Position numbers and translations under genes: made by a program. Under the pieces are notes generated by a model. The model saw only the letters and a list, made by a program, of their open reading frames with translations, searched no databases and was not told the origin of the DNA. DNA of 64,000 nt from an uncultured Christensenella sp. (GTDB lineage Bacteria; Bacillota; Clostridia; Christensenellales; UBA1242), in assembly GCA_905195085.1 (NCBI GenBank), contig CAJJUK010000001.1, positions 62,001-126,000 of the forward strand, read 5' to 3'. Of the stretch, positions 16,572-27,066 are shown piece by piece; the stretch's first letter is position 1; each line of letters opens with the position of its first letter.

Positions 16572-17747
16572 TCAAATCCTCCCTGCTTGAATTGGCGAAA
16601 TTGCCCTAAGCTTTGTTACAACTTTTTCTATTTCATCAACGACATAATCAACATCTGACTTTGATATGTTTGTTCCAAATGAAATTCTAATTGACCCTTG
16701 TGCAATTTCATCTGGTATTCCCATTGCTTTCAAAACATGAGAAGGCAAAAGTGATTTTGACGTGCAAGCTGAAGATGTTGAAACTGCAATCCCTGCAAGG
16801 TCAAGAAGCATCAAAATTGATTCTCCTTCAATGCCGTAGAATGATATGTTCAAAATTGCATTTGATTTTTGATGAGGATGTCCATTAACTTGGAAAAATT
16901 GAACTTTCTCAGACAATTTTTCAAGGAAATATTCTCTGATCATTTTGAGTTTCTTGTTGTTTATAATATAGTTCTTTGTTGCAATTTCGATTGCTTTTCC
17001 AAATCCAGCAATTCCTGCAACATTTTCTGTTCCGGCTCTTTTTCCTCGTTCTTGGTTGTTTCCACCAAAAGTTATTGGATCAATTCTGACACCATTTTTA
17101 ACATATAATGCGCCAACGCCCTTTGGTCCGTGGATTTTGTGAGAAGACATTGACATCAAATCGATTTCCATGTCTTGAACGTCCATTTTGATGTTGCCAA
17201 TTGCCTGAACAGCATCAGTATGGAAAATGATTCCATAATCATGAGCAATCTTTGCAATTGCCTTGATGTTTTGAATTGTTCCAACTTCATTGTTTACTGA
17301 CATAATTGAAATCAAAGTTGTATCTTTTCTTATTGCATGCAAAAGTTCTGGAAGTTTAACAAGTCCCGTGCTGTCAACTGGCAAATAAGTCACTTCAAAT
17401 CCTTCTTTTTCCAATTGTTCGCACGCATGCAAAACAGCATGATGTTCAATTTGACTTGTTATGATGTGTTTTCCCTTCTTTTCATAAGCATGAGCAACAC
17501 CAATGATTGCCCAGTTGTCAGCTTCAGTTCCACCACTTGTGAAGTAGATTTCATTGGCCTTACTTGCGTTTATTGCCTCTTTGACTCTGTCTCTCGCTCT
17601 GTCTACAATTGCCATGGCGTCACGACCAAAACTATGAAGAGAACCAGCGTTGCCATAGATTGTATTGAAACAAGGCAACATTTCACTTAAAACCTCATTA
17701 GAAACAAAAGTTGTTGAAGCGTTATCCAAATAAATTTTTCTTTCCAT
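16572..17747 (-). CDS. iscS: Cysteine desulfurase IscS/NifS (Fe-S cluster assembly)
   Basis: 391 residues. IYLDNASTTFVSNEVL at the start, the PLP-lysine in MSMSSHKIHGPKGVGALYV, and the catalytic cysteine in STSSACTSKSLLPSHVLKAMG. It moves sulfur from cysteine to a persulfide and passes it to IscU encoded next. Own promoter and an AAAGGATAA site. A second desulfurase at 43.9 kb is paired with thiI, so this copy probably serves Fe-S assembly. Confidence 0.95.
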   Translation of the reverse strand: MERKIYLDNASTTFVSNEVLSEMLPCFNTIYGNAGSLHSFGRDAMAIVDRARDRVKEAINASKANEIYFTSGGTEADNWAIIGVAHAYEKKGKHIITSQIEHHAVLHACEQLEKEGFEVTYLPVDSTGLVKLPELLHAIRKDTTLISIMSVNNEVGTIQNIKAIAKIAHDYGIIFHTDAVQAIGNIKMDVQDMEIDLMSMSSHKIHGPKGVGALYVKNGVRIDPITFGGNNQERGKRAGTENVAGIAGFGKAIEIATKNYIINNKKLKMIREYFLEKLSEKVQFFQVNGHPHQKSNAILNISFYGIEGESILMLLDLAGIAVSTSSACTSKSLLPSHVLKAMGIPDEIAQGSIRISFGTNISKSDVDYVVDEIEKVVTKLRAISPIQAGRI

Positions 17748-17769
17748 GCTCTTATCCTTTTATATAACA

Positions 17770-17798
17770 ATTTTAACACCAATAAAAAAGATTGTCAA
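17770..17798 (-). promoter_or_regulatory. iscS-iscU promoter
   Basis: Minus strand TTGACA (17793-17798), 17 nt, TAAAAT (17770-17775), followed after about 22 nt by the iscS ATG with its AAAGGATAA ribosome binding site. No IscR-type box was recognised. Confidence 0.78.
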
Positions 17799-17847
17799 TA
17801 GGCAACAATTAAAAATCACCTACAACAATCAATAAAAGTTTCATATA

Positions 17848-18156
17848 TTAAAGATATTTTTTGATAGCTTCTGTTAAGTCTTCTTGCATCCAGAGACCAA
17901 TATGTTTTTCTTTGATTTCTCCGTCAACAAAGATATAAATTGTTGGAATGCTCATGATTCCAAAACTTCTTGCCAATTTTTCATTTTCGTCAACATCAAC
18001 CTTGAAAATTTTCACAGCATCACCAAGTTCATCCTGAACATTTTCAAGAATTGGAGCCATCATACGACATGGTCCACACCAAGTTGCAAAAAAGTCTACA
18101 ACCACAAGTCCCTTTTTTGTTTTTTCTTCAAAATTCTTTTCTGTCAAAAGTTCCAT
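17848..18156 (-). CDS. trxA: Thioredoxin
   Basis: 102 residues from the ATG at 18156 behind an AAAGGGGG site; the longer frame up to 18222 runs into tcdA. Active site VVDFFATWCGPCRMMAP, the cis-proline region SIPTIYIFVDGE, and the thioredoxin length are all present. It reduces disulfides in the cytoplasm. Third of the hslU-tcdA-trxA run on this strand. Confidence 0.95.
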   Translation of the reverse strand: MELLTEKNFEEKTKKGLVVVDFFATWCGPCRMMAPILENVQDELGDAVKIFKVDVDENEKLARSFGIMSIPTIYIFVDGEIKEKHIGLWMQEDLTEAIKKYL

Positions 18157-18173
18157 AACAAATCCCCCTTTTT

Positions 18174-18854
18174 TTAATTTAAAATTTTGTTTATAACATA
18201 AGCACTGAGAACACATCCACACATTGCAGGATAATATGATATGCTTCCAATGATGTTTTTATTTTCATCATTTTTAATTGCTGGACTTTCGCTTGTTACA
18301 ACATCAAGTTTTTCAATCCCTTGCTCTCTCAGTTTTTTTCTCATCACTCTCGCCAAACCATCGTTGGACGTTTTGTAAATATCCATAACCTTAAAATGTG
18401 GTATATCAATTCGATTTCCAGCCCCCATTGCTGAAATTATATTGATGCCATGTTGTTTGCAACAAACAATCAATTCAATTTTGTCTGAAACACTGTCAAT
18501 TGCGTCAACGACATAATCGAACTTATTTGAAAACAATCTATCAGCAAACAGTGCGCAAAATCTTTCTGAAAATATGTCAACTTTGCAGTCTTTGTTTATG
18601 CTTAAGATCATGTTTTTCATAACTTCCGTTTTCAGCATACCTATTGTATTTACATTTGCGACAACTTGCCTATTTATGTTTGTTTCATCAACTCTGTCAA
18701 AATCAACCAAAGTTATTCTTCCAACACCTGCTCTTGCAAGCATCAAACAAACATATCCGCCAACGCCACCAACACCAATCACTGCAACGTGGCTGTTTTC
18801 AAGTTTTTTGACACCATCATCTCCAATAAGAGCTTTTGTTCTATCTTTCCACAT
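18174..18854 (-). CDS. tcdA: tRNA threonylcarbamoyladenosine dehydratase (TcdA/CsdL)
   Basis: 226 residues of the ThiF/MoeB/E1 fold. AVIGVGGVGGYVCLMLARAGVG is the ATP/adenylate loop; LVDFDRVDETNINRQ has the conserved acidic and Arg residues; SAMGAGNRID and KTSNDGLARVMRKKLR match the TcdA subgroup rather than ThiF or MoeB. TcdA uses ATP to close t6A37 to the cyclic ct6A form in ANN-decoding tRNAs. AAAGGAAAA site before the ATG. Confidence 0.88.
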   Translation of the reverse strand: MWKDRTKALIGDDGVKKLENSHVAVIGVGGVGGYVCLMLARAGVGRITLVDFDRVDETNINRQVVANVNTIGMLKTEVMKNMILSINKDCKVDIFSERFCALFADRLFSNKFDYVVDAIDSVSDKIELIVCCKQHGINIISAMGAGNRIDIPHFKVMDIYKTSNDGLARVMRKKLREQGIEKLDVVTSESPAIKNDENKNIIGSISYYPAMCGCVLSAYVINKILN

Positions 18855-18876
18855 AGATTTTCCTTTTTAATTTAAG

Positions 18877-18942
18877 CACAACATATTGTGGTATTATTCA
18901 ATATTTTATTGCATAACACAACAATTTCTAGTGTTACAACAC
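18877..18942. repeat. Interspersed intergenic repeat, copy 3
   Basis: GTATTATTC (18891-18899), 11 nt, GCATAACAC (18911-18919), extended outward by TTGTG on the left and AAC/CAA on the right, then a further GTGTTAC at 18931. It fills the gap between hslU and tcdA and the hslU stop codon (18934-18936) falls inside it. Confidence 0.65.
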
Positions 18943-20229
18943 ATATTTCTTAAGGTCGAATTTTTTCTGTCTATCCTTGAAAACATTATTAACATAGTTC
19001 TTGTCAATGATTATGTCAAGCATAGGATGTTCTCCTGTTGCATTGAAGGAAACATCTTCCAAAAGTGCTTCCATGATCGTATGAAGTCTTCTTGCTCCCA
19101 AATCTTCGCTGGTTTCGTTTTCTTTTTCTGCCATTTCAGCAATTTCGTCAAGAGCATCATCTTTGAATACCAAATTTATGTTGTCAACTTTCAAAAGATT
19201 TGAATATTGAACAGTCACCGCATTCTTTGGAGTGCTTAAAATCTTCTTAAAATCATCTTTTGTCAAACTTTCAAGTTCCACTCTGATTGGGAATCTTCCT
19301 TGAAGTTCTGGAATCATATCTTCCATTTTTGCAACATGGAATGCCCCTGCCGCAATAAACAAAATGAAGTCCGTTTTTACATTTCCATATTTTGTTGGAA
19401 CTGTGCTCCCTTCAACAATTGGCAAAATGTCTCTTTGAACACCCTCTCTTGAAACATCAGCACTGTTTGTTGCCTGACTTTTGCCAATGATCTTGTCGAT
19501 TTCGTCAATGAAGATGATCCCCTGTTCTTCTGCCAAACTGATGGCCTCTTCATTCACGTTGTCCATATCAATGATTTTGTCTGCTTCTTCTTGCAATAGA
19601 GTTTCTCTTGCATGTTTAATAGTCATTTTTTTCTTCTTATGTCTTTGTGGCGTCAAACCGTCAAACATCGAGCCAAGATTGATTTCGTTTCCACCTATTG
19701 CCATCATTGGTTTTGGAGTTTCCAAAACAACAACTTCAATCACCTCATCTTCACATTTTCCACTGTGCAATTCTTCAAACAAGTTGTCTCTGTTGACATC
19801 AACCATCGTAACTCTTCTGTTTTGGAAAAGAGCATCAACAATCTTGTTTTCAACGATTGGCATAACTTTATCTTCAACTTCTTTTTTCTTTTTGTCTTTA
19901 ACCATTCTGACAGCAACTTCAACAAGGTCACGAACCATACTTTCAACATCTCTGCCGACATAACCAACTTCGGTATATTTTGTTGCTTCAACCTTAACAA
20001 ATGGTGCTCCAACAAGTTTTGCAAGACGTCTTGCGATTTCAGTCTTACCAACACCAGTAGGTCCACTCATAACAATGTTTTTTGGTGTGATTTCGTCACG
20101 AACTTCTGCTGGAAGTTTGCTTCTTCTGTATCTGTTTCTAAGAGCAACAGCCACCGCCTTTTTTGCCTTGGTTTGTCCAACGATATATTTATCTAATTCT
20201 GTTACAATTTGTTTAGGTGTGTAATTCAT
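18934..20229 (-). CDS. hslU: ATP-dependent protease ATPase subunit HslU
   Basis: 431 residues. TPKQIVTELDKYIVGQTKAKKAVAVALRNRYRR start, Walker A GPTGVGKT, the long intermediate (I) domain about residues 110-230, Walker B IIFIDEIDKI, and the C-terminal tail that docks into HslV. Unfolds substrates and feeds them to HslV. GGGAGA ribosome binding site; hslV lies 27 bp upstream in the same operon. Confidence 0.97.
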   Translation of the reverse strand: MNYTPKQIVTELDKYIVGQTKAKKAVAVALRNRYRRSKLPAEVRDEITPKNIVMSGPTGVGKTEIARRLAKLVGAPFVKVEATKYTEVGYVGRDVESMVRDLVEVAVRMVKDKKKKEVEDKVMPIVENKIVDALFQNRRVTMVDVNRDNLFEELHSGKCEDEVIEVVVLETPKPMMAIGGNEINLGSMFDGLTPQRHKKKKMTIKHARETLLQEEADKIIDMDNVNEEAISLAEEQGIIFIDEIDKIIGKSQATNSADVSREGVQRDILPIVEGSTVPTKYGNVKTDFILFIAAGAFHVAKMEDMIPELQGRFPIRVELESLTKDDFKKILSTPKNAVTVQYSNLLKVDNINLVFKDDALDEIAEMAEKENETSEDLGARRLHTIMEALLEDVSFNATGEHPMLDIIIDKNYVNNVFKDRQKKFDLKKYVL

Positions 20230-20256
20230 ACATTATTCTCCCTTTATCTTGAAAAA

Positions 20257-20796
20257 TTATAATTCTTCAACAATGATGTTATCATTTGTGAAAACACAAA
20301 TTTCGCTGGCAATTTTAAGTGCCTTATAAGCAATTTCTTTTGCAGAAAAATTGGTGTTTTGAGCAAGTGCCTTTGCTGCTGCAAGAGCATAGTTTCCACC
20401 AGAACCAATTGCACAAACATCATCTTGGGGTTCGATGACATCACCAGTTCCGTCAACGATCAAGATTTGTTTTTTGTCTGCAACAATCATCATTGCTTCA
20501 AGTTGACGACCTGCTTTTCCTTCTCTCCAAGTTTGAGCAAGTTCAACAGCACTTCTGAGCAAGTTCCCAGCAAATTTGTTGAGCATTTCTTCAAATTTTT
20601 CACTCAATGAGAAAGCATCAGGAACAGACCCTGCAAACCCAATGACAACGCTGTTGTTATAGATTCTTCTAACTTTTCTTGCGTTGCTTTTGAAAATGAT
20701 GCTGTTTTGCATAGTGACTTGTCCATCACCTGCAACACAGATTTTTCCATCTTTTTTAACAGCACAAATAGTTGTACCTCTAAAAATACTTTCCAT
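20257..20796 (-). CDS. hslV: ATP-dependent protease peptidase subunit HslV
   Basis: 179 residues from the ATG at 20796 behind AAGGAG; the longer frame to 20853 is inside trmFO. After a short propeptide (MESIFRG) the mature protein would start with the catalytic threonine, [39 protein letters not shown] and the C-terminal region are typical. Note that the Bacillus homologue uses Ser; here Thr is retained. Start overlaps the trmFO stop by 17 bp. Confidence 0.95.
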   Translation of the reverse strand: MESIFRGTTICAVKKDGKICVAGDGQVTMQNSIIFKSNARKVRRIYNNSVVIGFAGSVPDAFSLSEKFEEMLNKFAGNLLRSAVELAQTWREGKAGRQLEAMMIVADKKQILIVDGTGDVIEPQDDVCAIGSGGNYALAAAKALAQNTNFSAKEIAYKALKIASEICVFTNDNIIVEEL

Positions 20797-22135
20797 AAAA
20801 TTTCTCCTTAAATTTCTCAATTTGCGATTTAGATAAGAATTTTTGAACTTCAACTTGCTTACTGAAAAGTTGCAAGTCCTTGTCTTCTTTATTGATTATA
20901 TCATATTTCAGATTGAATAACCTAAAATTTATAACACTTTTTTTAAGTAAATTGTCAAGTATAACACTGATGCAAGTTTTGTCTCTCAAAAGCTCCACAC
21001 CCAGTTTGTTTTTTCTTTCTGCGATAATTGTGTATGCACAATAGTTTGCCATTAGCAAAACTTCAAAAGCGTCAGCAAGTCCAGCAAGTCCTCCGCAAAC
21101 ATAGACATTTTCATGTCCCAAAATTTGTAAATTTTGATTTAAACAAGTTGGAGTCAACAAGAAGGTTTTTCTTTTAATCTTGCTAAATCTTACAACCTGG
21201 CAATTTTTTAAAACATCAATATTTTTAATAATTTTCTCTTGGTCTTCATCATCAAAAGCAGAAAAGAATTCCTCAAAAATTAAAACATTCTCCTTGTCAT
21301 TATAACTGCATTTTAAACTTGCGTAAGGTCTTTTTTGCTGGCTGATTTCTCCGTTGAAATATGGCCTAAAAATCGCATTTCTAAGTCCACCCTGCCCTCT
21401 TCTTGCAGTGTTTTCTATGGAAATTTGTTTTTCGTCTGCAATCTCAGATGGCATGACATATTCCTTATCCAACTCAATTATTGTCTTATAGACATTGTTA
21501 TATTCCTCTTCAGTAAGATTGATGTAACAAACATCGTCAGAGACAAAGTTGAGTCTGTTTAAATCAACCGTAGTGGCATCAACAACCATTTTCTCTGGCT
21601 GAAAATAACAGATATGAAATTTTCCAACATATTTCTCCAATTCATCAAGCAACACTTTCTCTGTGTTGTGCCCCGTTGCAATGACCGTTGTTTCTGTTTC
21701 GTTTATTGTATCAATCTTCATGTTGAAAATTTTAATTTTTTGGTTTGACAACAACAATTCTTTGACTTTACTCATGAAATTATCATCATAAACAAATCCA
21801 AAATCATTGAAATCATATCTTTTAGCAACAGAAATAAGAGGACTGTTCAAACACTCCAGTTCATATTTCATGTTGTCCGTCAAATATGTGTCATAAATGT
21901 CATTGTAATGTCTTTCTTGTCCATCACCCTGCTGATTCGGACTTTTGTCAGCACCAAGTGCAATTTCCTCATCAGAAATGACATTTCTTTCTTTTTTATC
22001 TTCAAAATTGCAATCAAAAATATGCACATCAAAACCATTGTTGGCAAGAATAAAAGCAATTTCTGCACCTGCCAACCCACAACCAACAATTTTTATTGGC
22101 TTCTTTGAAAATTTTGGTGTGATGTTTTCAATCAT
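20780..22135 (-). CDS. trmFO: tRNA m5U54 methyltransferase TrmFO (divergent)
   Basis: 451 residues. The N-terminal [24 protein letters not shown] is a Rossmann FAD-binding loop, and the [28 protein letters not shown] and [24 protein letters not shown] segments match TrmFO (GidA-small family). TrmFO uses methylene-tetrahydrofolate and FADH2 to make T54 in tRNA. The sequence is more divergent than its neighbours. It lies in the conserved clostridial/bacillar order topA-trmFO-hslV-hslU, which supports the call; its ATG overlaps the topA stop by 4 bp. Confidence 0.85.
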   Translation of the reverse strand: MIENITPKFSKKPIKIVGCGLAGAEIAFILANNGFDVHIFDCNFEDKKERNVISDEEIALGADKSPNQQGDGQERHYNDIYDTYLTDNMKYELECLNSPLISVAKRYDFNDFGFVYDDNFMSKVKELLLSNQKIKIFNMKIDTINETETTVIATGHNTEKVLLDELEKYVGKFHICYFQPEKMVVDATTVDLNRLNFVSDDVCYINLTEEEYNNVYKTIIELDKEYVMPSEIADEKQISIENTARRGQGGLRNAIFRPYFNGEISQQKRPYASLKCSYNDKENVLIFEEFFSAFDDEDQEKIIKNIDVLKNCQVVRFSKIKRKTFLLTPTCLNQNLQILGHENVYVCGGLAGLADAFEVLLMANYCAYTIIAERKNKLGVELLRDKTCISVILDNLLKKSVINFRLFNLKYDIINKEDKDLQLFSKQVEVQKFLSKSQIEKFKEKFYGKYF

Positions 22136-24192
22136 TCTTCTGCTGGAACCTCATATTTGCAAGATGAACACTTGATTTTCTTTCCTTTTTTGATGAGATA
22201 TTTCCCACATTCAGGACACTTGTCACCTGTAGGAATATCCCAACTCATGAAATGACAACCTTCTTTGTCTTCACAAGCATAGAAAATTTTCCCTCTTTTG
22301 GTCTTAAATGCAAACACATTCTTTCCACAGTCTGGGCATTTTCCAACTGGTTTTTTGGAGTCATCTTCAAGAGGCTTGACATTCTTACATTTAGGGAAAT
22401 TTGAGCAACCCAAAAACTTGCCATATCTCCCTTCTCTGATAACCATCTTATGTCCACACTTGTCGCAAACGATGTCAGTTTCAATTGGTTGAGATTTCAT
22501 AGTCACACTGCTTGCATCAGCATTTGCAAGCAAATCTTTGAAACCATTCCAAAAACTGTCGACAACACTGTGCCAATCATCTTTGTTTTCAGCAATATCA
22601 TCCAAACGGTTTTCCATATGAGCCGTAAATTTCACATTAATTACGCCACGGAAGAACTTTTCAAGATATTCAGTGATTTTTGTTCCAAGCTCGGTTGGAA
22701 CAAGATATCTGCCTTCTTTTGTGCAATAATTTCTTGCCGTCAAAATTGTAATGGTTGCAGCATAAGTTGCAGGACGACCAATTCCTTTTTCTTCCATTGC
22801 CTTCACAAGACTTGCTTCAGTGTATCTTGCTGGTGGTTTTGTGAATTTTTGTTCTTCAGTAATTTTCAGAACTTTGACACTTTCCCCTTCATTAAGGACT
22901 GGAAGTTTGCTTATTTCTTGTTTTTCATCATCGGTATATTCTTTATAAACTGCAGTATAACCCGCAAATTCAAGAGTCTTTCCAACAGCCTTAAAATTGT
23001 AGTCATTCACATTGAATGTGACATTGACGTTTGAATATTCCGCCTCACTCATTTGGCTTGCAATGAAGCGTTCATAAATAAGTTTATAAAGTCTGTAATT
23101 ATCTTTTGAAAGAGAATCTTTAACTTTCTCTGGTGTGATTTGCATTGAAATAGGTCTGATAGCTTCGTGTGCATCTTGTGCATTTTTCTTTGATGCATAG
23201 ATGTTTGGTTTTTCTGGAATGTAATTTTTTCCGTATTTCTCAACGATAAAATCACGGCAAGCATTTTGTGCCTCAATGGAAACTCTTGTAGAGTCAGTTC
23301 TGATGTATGTGATAAGAGCAATCTTGCCTTCGCCCTTGACTTCAACGCCTTCATACAACTCTTGTGCAGATGCAGTGGTTCTTTTCAAACTCATTCCAAG
23401 TTTGTTCAAAGCATCTTGTTGCATTGTGCTTGTGGTGAAAGGTGCAAGTGCATGAGACTTTGTTCTTCTCTTTGTTATGCTTTCAACGACAAAATTCTGA
23501 CCTTTGATTGCGGACAAAATCTTTTCAACTTCTTCTTTGTTTGTTGGTTTGATTTTCTTGTTCTTATAAGATGTCAAAGAAGATTTGAATTTAATATCGT
23601 CTTTTTCATGCTCAGCAGTAACTGTCCAATATTCTTCCGGTTTAAAGTTTTGAATTTCTTTTTCTCTGTCAACAACAAGTTTCAAAGCAACAGATTGAAC
23701 TCTTCCTGCTGAAAGTTTTGGGGCGATTTTTTTGGAAAGAATTGGAGAAAGTTTATAGCCCACAATTCTGTCCATAACACGCCTTGCCTGTTGAGCATTG
23801 ACAAGATTCAAATCTATCGCTCTTGGTTCTGTCAATGCTTTCAAAACTGCTTTCTTTGAAATTTCATTGAATTGAATACGACACTTTGTGTTTGGGTCCA
23901 ATCCCAAAACATGAGCAACGTGCCATGAAATTGCCTCCCCTTCTCTATCAGGGTCGGTTGCAATCAAAACTTCATCAGCTTTTTTCGCTTTGCTCTTGAG
24001 TTCCTCAATAAGTTGTTTCTTATCAGGATTGTTTTCATAGTGTGGTTCATAATTATTGTTTAAATCAATAGCAAATGATTTTGCTGGCAAATCTCTGATA
24101 TGTCCTTTTGTGGCAAACACTTCGTAACCATCTCCGAGATATTTTTTCAATGTGTCCCTTTTTGCTGGGGCTTCTATAACAACAAGTTTCAA
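22132..24192 (-). CDS. topA: DNA topoisomerase I (type IA)
   Basis: 686 residues. Toprim domain at the N-terminus (VVIEAPAKRDTLKKYLG ... ATDPDREGEAISWH), catalytic tyrosine region ALITYIRTDSTRVS, GIGRPATYAATI, and three C-terminal four-cysteine zinc modules (starting CDKCGHKM, CPDCGKNV and CPECGKYL). Relaxes negative supercoils behind RNA polymerase. Coupled to trmFO by a 4-bp overlap. Confidence 0.97.
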   Translation of the reverse strand: MKLVVIEAPAKRDTLKKYLGDGYEVFATKGHIRDLPAKSFAIDLNNNYEPHYENNPDKKQLIEELKSKAKKADEVLIATDPDREGEAISWHVAHVLGLDPNTKCRIQFNEISKKAVLKALTEPRAIDLNLVNAQQARRVMDRIVGYKLSPILSKKIAPKLSAGRVQSVALKLVVDREKEIQNFKPEEYWTVTAEHEKDDIKFKSSLTSYKNKKIKPTNKEEVEKILSAIKGQNFVVESITKRRTKSHALAPFTTSTMQQDALNKLGMSLKRTTASAQELYEGVEVKGEGKIALITYIRTDSTRVSIEAQNACRDFIVEKYGKNYIPEKPNIYASKKNAQDAHEAIRPISMQITPEKVKDSLSKDNYRLYKLIYERFIASQMSEAEYSNVNVTFNVNDYNFKAVGKTLEFAGYTAVYKEYTDDEKQEISKLPVLNEGESVKVLKITEEQKFTKPPARYTEASLVKAMEEKGIGRPATYAATITILTARNYCTKEGRYLVPTELGTKITEYLEKFFRGVINVKFTAHMENRLDDIAENKDDWHSVVDSFWNGFKDLLANADASSVTMKSQPIETDIVCDKCGHKMVIREGRYGKFLGCSNFPKCKNVKPLEDDSKKPVGKCPDCGKNVFAFKTKRGKIFYACEDKEGCHFMSWDIPTGDKCPECGKYLIKKGKKIKCSSCKYEVPAEE

Positions 24193-24300
24193 AATTTAAA
24201 CTCCTTTTCGCTTTTTATGTAATCAAAAGTCGCCTTTCTAAGAATATACAAAACCAATTTGTAAATTCCTTTCCGCTCACTGCTATGATTGATTGCCCAA

Positions 24301-25371
24301 TCAAATCAAAGCGTAACATTGCGCTGGCAACTTTCTTATTAAACCACGAATTTCCAATGTTGTCAAACAACTGTTTAAAATATTAACAGGAATTTTGGTT
24401 TTTCTTGACAAGTAATCAAAATCTTTTTCTCCGTCAGACAGCGCGTCAACAACTGCTTTTTCATCAAAACTCAGTGTCAACACCTTTTGCTTCTCTGCTT
24501 TCTTCATTCCGTAGAAATCAACAATCTCATCAGCAGACAACACACATTCTGCCTGACCAGATTTGATAAGTTGATTTGTCAATTCGCTTTTGTTGCTGGT
24601 TATGTTGCCAGGAACGGCAAAGATATCCCTGCCGTATTCCAAGGCATATTCTTTTGTGTGAATTGTTCCACTCTTAATCCCCGCTTCAACAATCAAAACT
24701 CCGTCGCTAAGTCCGGCAACGATTCTGTTTCTTCGCGGAAAAGTGTATCTCTTTGGTTTGAAAGATGGTGGATATTCAGAAAGCAACAATCCTTTTTCTG
24801 CGATTTCCAAAGAAAGTGTTGTATTTGTGGCTGGATATATGTTGTTAAATCCACTGCCTACAACAGCAATTGTTTTTCCACCAACCGCAAGAGTCCTTTT
24901 GTGTGCGATTTCATCAACTCCATAGCAAAGACCACTAACCACAACCAATCCACTTTGTGCAAGTTTTTCTGAAAATTTCTCTGTCACAATTCTGCCATAA
25001 TTCGATGGCATACGTGTGCCGACAACTGCAACAGATTTTTGATTTGCAAGACTTAAGTCTCCCCTAGCATACAAAATCAATGGTCTGTCTGGCAAATCTC
25101 TTAATTTTTCAGGATATTCATCAGAAAAAATTGTCACAATTTCAATGCCATTTCTTTGCATATTATCAATTGAAGAGTCAAGAACTCTTTTGTCATAGCT
25201 TGACACAAGTTTATGATATTCTTCTGTTGTCAAGATGCTCAAAACCTTAGAGTTTCTCAGCATACTATCAACAGAAAAATCTTCAAGAGAGTCCAAAATG
25301 CTCTCCTGCTTTTTTATTGATAATTCAAAAGCTGATAAAAACACCAACAATCTATCTTTATCTGATAACAA
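24301..25371 (-). CDS. dprA: DNA processing protein DprA, TTG start
   Basis: 356 residues. The Rossmann-like core shows VAVVGTRMPSNYGR, VVSGLCYGVDEIAHKRTL, AVVGSGFNNIYP and FPRRNRIVAGLSDGVLIVEAGIKSGT; a C-terminal winged-helix domain (about 290-356) follows. DprA loads RecA on incoming single-stranded DNA during transformation. The start is a TTG with an AGAAAGGAG site six bases upstream. The upstream neighbour comM is also a competence-linked gene, a grouping seen in many genomes. Confidence 0.94.
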   Translation of the reverse strand: MLSDKDRLLVFLSAFELSIKKQESILDSLEDFSVDSMLRNSKVLSILTTEEYHKLVSSYDKRVLDSSIDNMQRNGIEIVTIFSDEYPEKLRDLPDRPLILYARGDLSLANQKSVAVVGTRMPSNYGRIVTEKFSEKLAQSGLVVVSGLCYGVDEIAHKRTLAVGGKTIAVVGSGFNNIYPATNTTLSLEIAEKGLLLSEYPPSFKPKRYTFPRRNRIVAGLSDGVLIVEAGIKSGTIHTKEYALEYGRDIFAVPGNITSNKSELTNQLIKSGQAECVLSADEIVDFYGMKKAEKQKVLTLSFDEKAVVDALSDGEKDFDYLSRKTKIPVNILNSCLTTLEIRGLIRKLPAQCYALI

Positions 25372-25402
25372 CCTTTTCTCCTTTCTATTAATGCTGTTTT
25401 AT

Positions 25403-26944
25403 TTATATATTCCAATATTTTCTGTCAAGTCCACGATATGAAATTGCTTCTGCAATGTGCTGTGGTTGAATGTTTTCTTCTCCAGCAAGGTCAGCAATTG
25501 TTCTTGCAACCTTCAAAATTCTATCATGTGCTCTTGCACTCAACTTCAAACTTGTAAATGCCTGTTCCATCAAACTTTGACATTCTTTTGAAAGTGAACA
25601 GAATTTCTTAGTCTGGGGAACACTCATTTTGGAATTTGAAAATGTCTTAGAATTTTTAAATCTTTCAAGTTGAATTTTTCTAGCCTTATCCACTCTTTGT
25701 TTGATGCTTGCAGAACTCTCTTCTTTCTGCTCTTTGTTTAAGTCAGAATAAGAGATATTGTCAACTTCAACATGAATGTCAATTCTGTCCATAATTGGCC
25801 CAGAAATTTTGGACAAATATTTATGTATCTGTGCCGGCGAACATTTGCACTCTCTGTCCTTTGAACCATAGTTTCCACATGGGCAAGGATTCATGCTGGC
25901 AATCAGAGTGAAACTTGCAGGATATGTCACCGTTTGATTTGCTCTTGCCACAGTAATGCTCCCATCTTCAAGCGGTTGTCTTAATGTTTCAATCAAATGC
26001 CTTGAATATTCTGGAAATTCATCCAAATAAAGCACTCCATTGTGTGCAAGACTGATTTCTCCTGGTTTGCTGTGATTGCCACCACCAGTCATACTGACAG
26101 TTGATGCAGTGTGATGTGGTGTTCTGAAAGGTCTTTCTGTGATTATTCCCTTCTTCAAATCAAGTTCACCCGCAATGGAATGAATTTTTGTCACTTCAAG
26201 TGCTTCTTCAAATGTCAGGTCTGGCAAGATTCCAGAGAAACACTTTGCAAGCATACTCTTTCCACTTCCTGGCGGACCAATCATCAAAACATTATGACCA
26301 CCAGCCGCAGCAATCTCCAATGCTCTCTTTGCTGATGCCTGTCCCTTGACATTTTCAAAGTCCAATTTGTTGTTGTTTGTTTTTGCAACTTCTTCAAAAG
26401 ATTTTGTTTCCAATCTTTCAAATGTAACTTGATTCTCGCCATTCAAAAACTCAACAACTTCTCTCAAATTAGAAAAGGCATAAATTTCCATTCCTGAAAT
26501 AAATTTCGCCTCTTCACTGTTCTCCTTTGGCAAAATAAACTTCGTGTATCCCATGTTCCTTGCACTGATAAGAATTGGCAAAACTCCACGAACTTTCTTG
26601 ATCGTTCCGTCCAAAGATAACTCGCCTATGAAAATGAAATCTTTATATTTTTTCGTTTTTATTTGTTCTGATGCAGACAAAATTCCAACTGCAATTCCGA
26701 GATCATAAAATGGTCCCTCTTTCTTGACATCAGCAGGTGCAAGATTAATTGTATAATGTTTGACAGGATATTCAAAACCAGAGTTTCTTATTGCGGATTT
26801 AACTCTATCTTTCGCTTCTTTAACAGCAGTATCACCAAGTCCAACAATTTCAAAATGAGGGACACCACCAATTATATCTGTTTCTATTTGAGTTAAAAAT
26901 CCATCAATGCCAGTCAAACCAAAACTTTGAACTTTAGATAACAT
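25403..26944 (-). CDS. comM: ComM/YifB family AAA+ ATPase (Mg-chelatase-like)
   Basis: 513 residues from the ATG at 26944 (MLSKVQSFGLTGIDGF); the further upstream frame is hydrophobic and not family-like. N-terminal Lon-protease-like domain with NLAPADVKKEGPFYDLGIAVGIL, AAA+ core with Walker A IGPPGSGKSMLAK and the TPHHTAS segment, a CxxC-type zinc region (CPCGNYGSKDRECKC), and a C-terminal helical bundle. ComM is a hexameric branch-migration helicase that widens DNA integration in transformation. Confidence 0.93.
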   Translation of the reverse strand: MLSKVQSFGLTGIDGFLTQIETDIIGGVPHFEIVGLGDTAVKEAKDRVKSAIRNSGFEYPVKHYTINLAPADVKKEGPFYDLGIAVGILSASEQIKTKKYKDFIFIGELSLDGTIKKVRGVLPILISARNMGYTKFILPKENSEEAKFISGMEIYAFSNLREVVEFLNGENQVTFERLETKSFEEVAKTNNNKLDFENVKGQASAKRALEIAAAGGHNVLMIGPPGSGKSMLAKCFSGILPDLTFEEALEVTKIHSIAGELDLKKGIITERPFRTPHHTASTVSMTGGGNHSKPGEISLAHNGVLYLDEFPEYSRHLIETLRQPLEDGSITVARANQTVTYPASFTLIASMNPCPCGNYGSKDRECKCSPAQIHKYLSKISGPIMDRIDIHVEVDNISYSDLNKEQKEESSASIKQRVDKARKIQLERFKNSKTFSNSKMSVPQTKKFCSLSKECQSLMEQAFTSLKLSARAHDRILKVARTIADLAGEENIQPQHIAEAISYRGLDRKYWNI

Positions 26945-27033
26945 ACAAACCCCTAAAACCAATATCATAAAGTATACCAAAAAATTCAAACTTATCAAAA
27001 TGATTTGTTCAAATAATCACAAAATGCAATAAA

Positions 27034-27059
27034 AAAACAAACCATAAAAGATTTGTTTT
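27034..27059 (-). terminator. Terminator after the 122-residue membrane protein gene
   Basis: Minus strand stem AAAACAAA with TTTGTTTT and a T-run TTTTTTT; starts 8 bp beyond the stop of the gene at 27067, separating it from comM. Confidence 0.65.
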
Positions 27060-27066
27060 CTTAATT

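Noticed and set aside
20797..20853. N-terminal extension of hslV
   Set aside because: It lies within trmFO and would remove the threonine from near the N-terminus.
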